A DNA stretch of 64,000 nt from Euryodendron excelsum (lineage: Eukaryota > Streptophyta > Magnoliopsida > Ericales > Pentaphylacaceae): contig CM065397.1 of the NCBI GenBank assembly GCA_033060915.1, forward strand, positions 14,013,001 through 14,077,000, read 5' to 3'. Below are positions 55,758 through 64,000 of the stretch, in pieces. A model generated the notes under the pieces. The model was not told the origin of the DNA and did not search any database. It was given only the letters and a program-made list of their open reading frames with translations. A program made the position numbers and the translations under genes. How positions within the stretch are numbered: position 1 is the first letter of the stretch; every line of letters begins with the position of its first letter.

Positions 55758-57655
55758 GCACTACATGCAAATGCACTCCCTGTGCTTGATTTGTGCAAGC
55801 AATGGTTGGCTCAGTACATGTAAATTTGTTGTTACAATTTCTAAAGGAAAATGGAACATCCATGGATCAATATTCAAACCAAGCCCTCAGAAGTTGGTGA
55901 TGCGCGAATTTTGGACGCAATGCAATTTTGCTTAATCGGTTCATGTTTTTGTCATCTTTTCAATTATGTTATTAGAGCTTTTCTGTGACTGTAAGCTATC
56001 ATTGTTCACACTGATACTTGAAAGGTATGATCTCATATCTTTTCCGGTCTCTGCAGGTAGTTTTGCGCACTTCACAGACGTAAACCAAAGGGAAGATGTG
56101 TAACAAAACTACCTCCAGAGACAGGAATAGTGTATGAGAGCATACCTTTCAAAATTTATACCAAGTTGTCTAATGGAGTTGTGAAATTTAGACCATTTGG
56201 AGAAGAGGGGAGATCAAAGGTATGGCCAGAGCTACTTCAGTACTTTCTCATTTGATTTGAAAAAAAAAATGCCATTTAATCTGCAATTGTAGAACTATGG
56301 AGGGAGAGCAAATATGTAAATATTTTAAGAGAGAACCCTCGGCAATCAAATTGGCAGTTAGTTTGATGGCATGGCTGTATTCAATCTTTTACAGTTATGT
56401 TTAACTGGCAAGGTGATTTCTTGATTTTGTAAGCTACGAGAACCCTTGGGTTCTTCAAACATTTTTAACCTCTAGTTGACAGTAGCTGATTCTTTCTCAT
56501 ATGTTTGGGATTTAGTAACTTTCTAATCTAAGTAGCACGGATACGAACACGAGTGTTGGACACAATACATGTCGGACATACTGATACAACAATTTAAAAA
56601 GAATACAAGACACAACACAGCAAGGACACGACAAAATAATATTTTTTTTTATTTTTTTATATGTCATATATATAGATATTTTACAAAATAAAGTGAAAAA
56701 TACAAGAGAACACCAATTAAAATAAATAAAACAACCTATTTCACTATTTTATTAGCAGCAAACCATTCACAATTAGTTAATTACATTTCATTAAAAATGA
56801 TAAAGTAACAAACACATTAATAACAAAAAAGTTATTCTATCAATATATAATAAATAATATTGTAAAGTCATAAACTAAAAATATTAAAATGTCATTGCAC
56901 TTCATCAACTATCCATCATTATTTAATATAAAAACCATAAAGAATGCTCAAAATCAATTAACCACCAATATAAGTAGCATACTTGTTTTTCTTCTTCTTG
57001 TTTTTTTTTTCTTTTCTTCTTTGATCCAATAATTAGTTTTAAAATTTATAGTTGAGCCCCCTATCATGTCCTTAAAGTGTTCAAAATGGGACACGTGTGT
57101 CCAAACCATATCCGTGAAGTGTCTGATGTAAAAATAAATAAATAAAAGATTAGACACGTAAAACAGAGTGTCCGACACGTGTCCGCAAGTGTCTTACGAG
57201 TGTTAGTGTCTGACACGTGTCCGACACGGGTTTGACTCCTCCAACGGAGTTTCTAACATGTTTGTTGTTATTGATCTTGCTTGAACATGTTTGACAATCT
57301 TAATTGACAGATTACTTGTACAATGAAGTGTACTCTTAAATGTTTTCTTGTCATTTTTATTTATTTATTTCTAACTGTGTCCATAATTTTGTTAAAGATG
57401 TCATCAGATTGTCCATTCTATAAACTTTTGTAAGCTCAAGATGGAAGAAGAGGTTATGCAATGGGATAATTCAAAAGTACTTAGGCTGATTGTTGTATTT
57501 CAGGGATTGTACAGCAGGACGGACTGACTTTGTAATTGAAATTAAAGAACAATTTCTGGGTATTACCACCTGAGAAAGCAGAATGCCAAGTATTGCAGGA
57601 AAAGATTGACAAAGCATTGAGCTCAACGACAAGCACGGACAGTAACAACACTTGA
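55758..57655 (+). pseudogene. 3' exons of an unidentified gene, 5'-truncated
   Basis: Exon-like block a, 55758-55819 (TTTTTTGCAG before, GTAAAT after), reads ALHANALPVLDLCKQWLAQY. Block b, 56078-56219 (CTTCACAG before, GTATGG after), joins it in phase and reads RKPKGRCVTKLPPETGIVYE, then SIPFKIYTKLSNGVVKF. A final block, 57506-57655, reads LKLKNNFWVLPPEKAECQVL and DKALSSTTSTDSNNT before TGA, but has an in-frame TAA at 57533-57535. I do not recognise the protein. No 5' exons are visible: upstream lie the hAT MITE and a minus-strand copia fragment. It is probably a gene remnant; a still-transcribed truncated gene is possible. Confidence 0.5.
56536..57245. repeat. Repeat element with GACACGTGTCCGAC motifs
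   Basis: The left part starts AGCACGGATACGAACACGAG and GGACACAATACATGTCGGAC. The right part (57085-57230) has repeated GACACGTGTCCGACAC palindromes, and the centre is A/T-rich. Such sequence blocks are common repetitive DNA in plants. Left and right are partly inverted copies, but no clean terminal repeat or target-site duplication was found. It sits within what would be an intron of the gene remnant at 55758-57655. Confidence 0.48.
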
Positions 57656-57916
57656 TGATCAGTAGTACTTGTAATATTTCAGGTACGCATGATTGAAGCT
57701 TTTTTTTTTTTTAATAGAATTTTTTTGTGATTGTGAAGTCCAAGTTCAAATAAGCATATTGTGGCTTTTATTTTTTAGTTTTTATCAGTGTTTTTCCACC
57801 ATTCTCATTCTGGTTAACTGCCCTTTTTTAAATTGTTACAGCTTCCCTAGACTTGAAGAATCCTCTTCTCGGCTTAGGCCAGCTCCATTTTTTTATGGCA
57901 CAGTTCCTTTGAACTA

Positions 57917-58205
57917 GGGCCTGTTTGACAACGTTTATTATTTTTGTTTTTTATTTTTTTTTCAAAAAATAAACAAAAACCAGTGTTTGTTTATTTTTTT
58001 TTTAATTTTTTACAAAATTTGAAAAAAAGAAACTAAAAATGCTAAAATAGGTGTGTTTTTATCAAAATATTGGTCTAGTACTATTGGAACAACGATAATC
58101 TATAAATGTCTATTAATAGACCACAAAAAATACATAGCATAAACACAAAATAAAAACACACAACAAAAAACGAAAACAAAAAGTGTTACCAAACGGTTTT
58201 AAAGC
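57917..58205. mobile_element. MITE-like fold-back element
   Basis: It opens GGGCCTGTTTGACAACGTTT and closes GTTACCAAACGGTTTTAAAGC, a diverged inverted pair of the GGGCCTGTTTGG type. The arms are T-rich (TTTTTGTTTTTTATTTTTT) and A-rich (AAAAACACACAACAAAAAAC), so the whole folds back. A target-site duplication is not clear. Confidence 0.5.
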
Positions 58206-61200
58206 ACTAAATATTTTGTGGAAAGAGAAAAAAAAAAAACTAGTAATCTAACTAAAAATCACTCGGCCCTATGGAGAGAGGTCATTGCAAGAATTCCTCA
58301 TGGCTTCCCTAGGCTCAAAACACCTTCTGGGCCCAAGCTCAGACTTTGTAATTGGGCCCAAACAAATATCATCGCATTTTGAGTTAAATAGCCAACTTCC
58401 CCCAAAATCTGGTCTTTATAAAAAAATAAAACAAAAATTGGCTTGGTATGTTGTGGCATAATTTTCTTGCAGTTTTGAGTCAAATAGTCAACTTGTTTTG
58501 AACAAAGAGGAGGTACTGTAAATCACTTAGAGCCTGTTTGGAGTCATTGTTCTTATATACCCCTACCCATATCATTCATCCCGAATTTTGACATATGGGT
58601 CTCGAACACACTCAACGCGGATTGGGATTGCAACAGTGTATGACATTTTAGTCCAAATCAAATTGAGATCAATTAAGAATCATTCTGTTGGTCTTTCCAT
58701 GCTCAAAACTTAGTGTTCTTAAGTCTTAACTCACAAAATTAACTTTTAACTGTATCACCTTTGGATCATAGTATATCCCCTGTTATCTGTCCATGAAGAA
58801 GAAAGAAAGAAACCAATTTGATTTCTTTTCATTGGGTATTACTACTAATTAAAATAAACTTTGATGTTGCTTTTCTTTTTTTACTTCCACAAAATATTTC
58901 AATGTTTAGTCACTGCTCAAGTCCAATTGTTTGGTTACATATCTTGAAGTTGACTAGTTCCTAAACTAATTAATTGAGAGCCTAATTAATTTACTTTGAA
59001 GTTGACTGGTAAGGCCTTCATTTTGTTGGTTATTGGTTTTGACATGCTTTGAAAGGGTCCTCCTTTGACATAAACTATGAAAGTGACCTATAACTATTCT
59101 ATTGGAGAACTACTACTTCAATTAGCTATATGTCCTCATAGTAAATTATTCTTGACAATGTTTGTGTAAATTTATGGATTTAATTGCAAATTAACATTTT
59201 TGCAGCAAGAAAAGAACAAATTCTTGATTATTTTTGAAATTTTTATGGAACCCGAATGTTTGCTTTAATTTATTTTTTCCCTCTCAATGTTAGAGAAAGA
59301 ATAGTGTGAGAAGGTAGCATTCTTGTTTTTAGGGTACTGCTTCCATTATGATGGTTTGCATTATATTTTTTTTGAATAAGTAATGATGGCTTCTATTGTA
59401 AAGCTTAAATTTTAGTGACAATATTTTGCAATACTACATTATTAAAATTTTGTCCCTTGATATTTACCATATGATAAGGTTAAATCCTTGGATGTGGTTT
59501 AAAATCTCAACTACAATTTCTGATTTCTAGCTTACTGCTCAATACTGCATTATGATATATATTTTCAGTCCTAAAGTTTTGAGATTGTGAAAATTTTTGG
59601 GCTTGTTTCAAGTTAATAGTCATCCTACGGTGTCTCATATATATCAATTTTTCAAAACATATTATTAAAAAATAGCTAAATTAAAGGGCTGGATAAATAC
59701 ATTTTATTTTACTTATTTTTATTCTTTCAATACTTGATATAAGAATAAGTTAATTTATTAAATTTTTAATTTAATATTTTGACTATTAATATGAAGTTAT
59801 AAAAAAATTATGTTCAATAATTTAAGTATATCAACTATTAGAAAACAATCATAATTTTTAAAGCCGAATGAGTTTAATGTTCAGTAATTACACTATTATA
59901 ATTATATATTAATTGAGTTTTTTTTTTTCAAAAGTGTAATACCAAAAACGTTTAATACGAGTACTATACAATCCAATTAAAAAAAACGAGTATTTTTTTT
60001 AGATTTTAGATCTAGACAGAAAACAAAAAAAAATTCATTTATACATACGTGTGAGTATTATACACAAATAATATGAGTATTTATTAACTATGTTTTTACT
60101 GTTAAGTTGAGCATGTAATATAATGAACCCGACATATATTAACAATTTTATTATTTGGAACTATGAGCTTGGCGGAACTATAAGTTTACTCCATTGCAAC
60201 TAAATTATGGATTTAAAATACAAAAATAATCTCTCATTATACCAAGGTTCTGTGTACTTCTAATTCTTCATAGACCCGTAATTGTAAAAATCTCGTACAC
60301 TGAATTGCTTTTTTTTTTTTTTTATTATTTGAATCTCGTTCCCCTAATTGTTCCTTATTGTTGTGGAATAATCCCATGATGTTTATCCCGCCTTTTCCCT
60401 TATTTACCCCTTTCTTTTGCCAACTACAAGACATCAGATGACAGTGTACATGTATAAAGGCATCACTTTTTTTTTTCGTATATATTTATTTAATCTCAAG
60501 GGTAATGACTCTAAGTCGATCAATTGTATATTATTAAGACAATTACCTACCAAAAAAGAAAAAGAAAGTTGATACAAGTAGCTAAACAGCTTTTTATATA
60601 TACCATACAAAGGCATCTTCGGCCGAACGCAAGTTAAATAACCTAATAAGTGTTTATAATAAAGAAAAAAAATAACTTTCAAATCACATAATAACGGTGA
60701 CTATCTGATGGTCTGACCACCATATCTTCTTGAGAAAGACATTAGGATTTGAATAATACTAATAAACACTAATATGATAATAACAATGATGATTGTAATA
60801 ATAATTATTATTATATAAATGAGAATAATATATTAACACACATATTGTTTGTTTATGTTTATTAATCTATACACTAATGGAATTTTTAGTTATTCGTGAT
60901 GTAACATGCCTAAATAAAATAATGGTTGTGGGTTAACCTTAAATTATTAGATATTTAATCACCTAAGAATTAGAATAATACTATGTCATCTATCTGTGTC
61001 TAGCAGTGGAGGAACAATTTGGATGGTTCAATTTTTTGGATGTATAATTCCAAAAAGCCTAGGGTTTGCTACTACCACTATTTTTTTTTTTTTTTTTAAA
61101 CTCGTAATTTGGGATCACATTAGTGTGGCACTTTATGAAGGAGGGTCTGGTGCCGCTGCACAATTGTAAGGTTTTTATGCCCCAATTTAAGCATCATGAA

Positions 61201-62271
61201 TTTGAAATACGAAAACATGTCTAAGTAGAAGTAAGACTGTATACATCTAACTCACTTTATATTACATAATGACAAAAGTCTCATGCACTGTTATTCGTTA
61301 TTTCTAATTTTGCCCCTATAGATGGGTGACGATGGGTTTTCTTAGGTTTGGTCAAATTGTCATTCTGGTTTGTATTTTTTTTTTTTCTTTCTAAAACTAC
61401 AAGAAATGATACAAACTTTACAAATCAAGGTCTATTATGTCCAAATCCACACACAACACAGAAAAATGACCTAGAAATTGAAGGTACTCATAAATCAAGA
61501 ATTATGTAATTTTGCTATTGCAAAGTCAATGCCAAGTTTTTCTTTTGAAAATACAAATTAATACTTGTAAACGGCATTCTTTATAGGAGATATGACTAAA
61601 GCACAAGTAAATTAAACCTCTTTCCAATAATTATAAATTCTCGTAAAAGAAATTTTTTTTGTGGTGCTTTTAAAGCCACTCCAGAAAGCTTCAAGCAAAC
61701 TTTATTGTAAAAATGGAAAATTAAAACTTAATTTTTGAAGCACACGCGTAATGAATTGCAAGTTTTCTTCATATCTTCGATGCCTTTTGATCTAAATCAA
61801 TTGATATTTATCTAAATAAACTTGAAGACCAAGAAAATGAAGAAAGAAAAAGGCACTAATAAACTTGAAGAACAAAGTTGGGAACACATGATGATGATCA
61901 CACTTTCATTTTGAAAAGAGAAGGACACTAATATTCCACTTCTTGTATTGAATACTATAAAATTAGGGGAAAGGAACTAACAGTTGCTCTTGGCTACTCA
62001 TTGGAGTTCCATGTAAAAACAAATGCAATGTCCTATAGGTGCTCATTAGAGGGGTATGTTTGAAATTGACTGGTTTGAATAAGTAGAAAGTGATGGGATA
62101 AAACAAAGGCCTCAAATTTATTTATTAGGCACTACCTTTTGACTTGCTATGATGCTGCAAAGCCTATTGAAATAAAAAAAAAGGTAATAATGTTTTTGGA
62201 ATTCCCAACATAAACTATCAAAGGGGCCTGTTCTTTTCTATTTTTAGTTTTCTTTCTTTCTTCTTCTTTTT

Positions 62272-62281
<10 letters not shown>
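58206..62281. other. AT-rich spacer, no gene seen
   Basis: About 4 kb without coding sense, RNA genes or clear element ends. The block at 61012-61165 (AGCAGTGGAGGAAC ... GGTGCCGCTGCAC) might be a diverged hAT-like remnant but does not meet a fair standard. Poly(T) runs occur near 60310 and 61081. Confidence 0.45.
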
Positions 62282-62302
<21 letters not shown>

Positions 62303-62340
62303 GGGTGGTGGGGGGGGGTGGGGGGTTGGAGGAGGGGGGG
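62282..62340 (+). repeat. G-rich run (24 consecutive G, then broken G runs)
   Basis: T16 is followed by 24 G, then G runs separated by T, TT or A up to 62340. On the + strand this could form G-quadruplexes. Length is unlikely to be exact because such runs are error-prone in sequencing. Confidence 0.85.
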
Positions 62341-62881
62341 TTCTGTTAAGAGGTTTTATAATTAGGAAAAAAATAAAAGAAAAAAGGACACATTGATGTT
62401 TCACAACAAAAGGACAACTCATCACTTGAGGAGGTTCAAGATTAAATCTAGCATGCTCCATAATTTCTTTTGAATTGTAAATCATTCTCTCACTTTCTTC
62501 TTGTTGAATACAATGCAAGAGGCAGCTAAGTTTAGTATTTTGGTTGTGAAACCACTACGGCATTATGTTTATCTCTTGCAATATGAATTTTTAATGGTAA
62601 GAAGAAAATGATCTCCAACATTTGGAGAGCTATTGGACAATGGAAATAATTATAGACTCTATGTATGACTTTTTTTATTTCTTACACCCATTTACTAGCC
62701 CGTTATTATTCTATAATTGCGACACCAAATTCAAAATTTCACAATATAGTTATGACTCGTGATTGATAACTTGATATCATATAGCGATTTTAACAATTTC
62801 TCAGCCTTGTTTGAATGCAACTTCTTTATGAGCTTTTAACTTATTGGCTTTAAAAGCTTAAGTTGTATCCAAATGACAACT

Positions 62882-63018
62882 ATAGTCTCCATGTTGAAGT
62901 TTTGGGGTTTTAACTTTGTTGAGAGTATTTTCTTAATAGGTAGGAACAGATAGTCTCTATGTTGAAGTTTTCGGGGTTTTAACTTTGTTGGGAGTATTTT
63001 CTTAATAGGTAGAAACAG
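62882..63018. repeat. 68-bp tandem duplication
   Basis: The unit beginning ATAGTCTCCATGTTGAAG is present at 62882-62949 and again at 62950-63018, with four or five small differences. No coding sense. Confidence 0.88.
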
Positions 63019-64000
63019 TTATATAATGATAATTTTAAATGTCAAATGCACCCAAAAAAAAATTACAAAGGAGACTTTGGTCATATATTTGTCCACTCGA
63101 GTTGAATTCGTTTTGAAGCAATATTTTGCATATTCATAATATTATCTCAACATTTTCTTTTAAAATATCCAATGAATACTAGGACACGTAACATTGCTTT
63201 TAAAGTTTCTAAAAAGGGCAATACATTGTATACGACTCTTATAGTTCAAAATTAAATACATAACTCCTGTTATGCTCTCACCCATTTTATATGTAAATTC
63301 AAAGTATATAAAGTTATGTATTTACTTTTAAACTACAAGAGAGTTACGTAATTTTGGTTTAAATCACAAAAAGTTAAAGTGTAATGACTTACTAACTATC
63401 ATGAAATGGTTGTAAGTAGGACATGATACATGCGGCCCACCATTGGCTTATGGTATATTTTTTTTCTTTTTATCTTTTCTTATTTTATGTCATATATATA
63501 ACTGTATATTCTATGCTATTATATTAAAGCAACACTAGTTTGGTAATTATTATTTCGACAAAGCTGTGTCACATTTTGACATTTCCTTAATAGCTTTCAA
63601 CTTCCAACGAATTTAAGTGTTGCGTTAAGGATAGAAATGTAAATTTAATAAATCTTTTGGAGATAACCTTTTTGCACAAACCTCGTTTTATGGCTATTGT
63701 GTTGAGGATATTGAAATTTGAAACTACTCTAATAATATTCAATCTGCAATAAAGGTTATTTGCAATAAATTCTCTTTGTACGTCCTATATTTTACAGTGT
63801 TTTGAAGTAACATTTTTACTGACTATTGTTTTTTACTTATAACTTTTTAACCAGCTTTTAGTCTCTTATTACTAAAGTATATGCATTTTTCTAACATTGC
63901 GACACAAAAGTTGAAATTATACATCAACATGTGTACACAGTATATATAGATCAATTGTAACTAAAAGAGTAAAAGATCACAACCATTTCCTTTTGAATAG
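63019..64000. other. AT-rich spacer to the window end
   Basis: No gene, RNA or element end could be supported in the last kilobase. Confidence 0.45.

Noticed and set aside
61012..61165. Possible hAT-like remnant with CAGTGGAGG and CCGCTGCAC ends
   Set aside because: Termini match too poorly and no target-site duplication is visible.
62147..62518. 123-codon minus frame with a run of Pro
   Set aside because: The Pro run is the complement of the poly(G) tract; not a real protein.
1..64000. Organelle DNA insertions, rRNA genes, operons or riboswitches
   Set aside because: None seen; apart from one nuclear-type tRNA-Leu, no structural RNA could be supported.

Overview
This window is nuclear DNA from a flowering plant, most likely a woody eudicot. 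It has AT-rich spacers, intron-containing genes with GT..AG junctions, two plant-specific organelle PPR genes, an OVATE gene, a TPLATE-complex gene, and plant Ty1/copia, Ty3/gypsy, LINE, hAT and MITE remnants. The species cannot be named from the sequence alone.

Layout. 1-8100 is the decayed 3' part of a Ty3/gypsy element on the + strand: integrase core, end of pol, a ~4 kb non-coding 3' region with tandem repeats, then a polypurine tract and an LTR. 10515-16902 (+) is a three-exon FRIGIDA-like gene with a 4.4 kb first intron. 18272-20353 (-) and 20567-22201 (+) are two divergent single-exon PPR genes sharing a 213-bp intergenic promoter. The first is a DYW-type PPR (At3g15130-like) with an in-frame TGA inside the DYW domain. 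The second is MEF21-like. 22775-25639 (-) is a two-exon tail-anchored-protein insertion receptor (GET2/G1IP-like). 25978-31500 holds a long-terminal-inverted-repeat element, MITEs and a tRNA-Leu(CAA). 31621-32262 (+) is an OVATE family protein. 34111-34580 carries two doubtful small ORFs. 34865-43071 (-) is an 11-exon DDT-domain chromatin gene (DDR4). 46582-48480 (+) is the intronless TPLATE-complex subunit TML. From 48850 to 58200 there is a graveyard of LINE, copia and hAT fragments that also contains the 3' exons of an unidentified, 5'-truncated gene. 58200-64000 is AT-rich and carries no recognisable gene.

The genes are ordinary independent plant genes, not an operon or cluster. The only arrangement suggesting joint regulation is the head-to-head PPR pair. 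Exon models for FRL, GET2 and DDR4 were built by hand and close exactly in phase (537, 298 and 433 codons). I found no convincing novel biological system. The most notable items are the nonsense codon in the DYW domain, the unidentified truncated gene at 55758-57655, the ~195-bp TIR element at 25978-27015, the filler-DNA scar at 53166-53272, and a possible cryptic micro-exon in DDR4.
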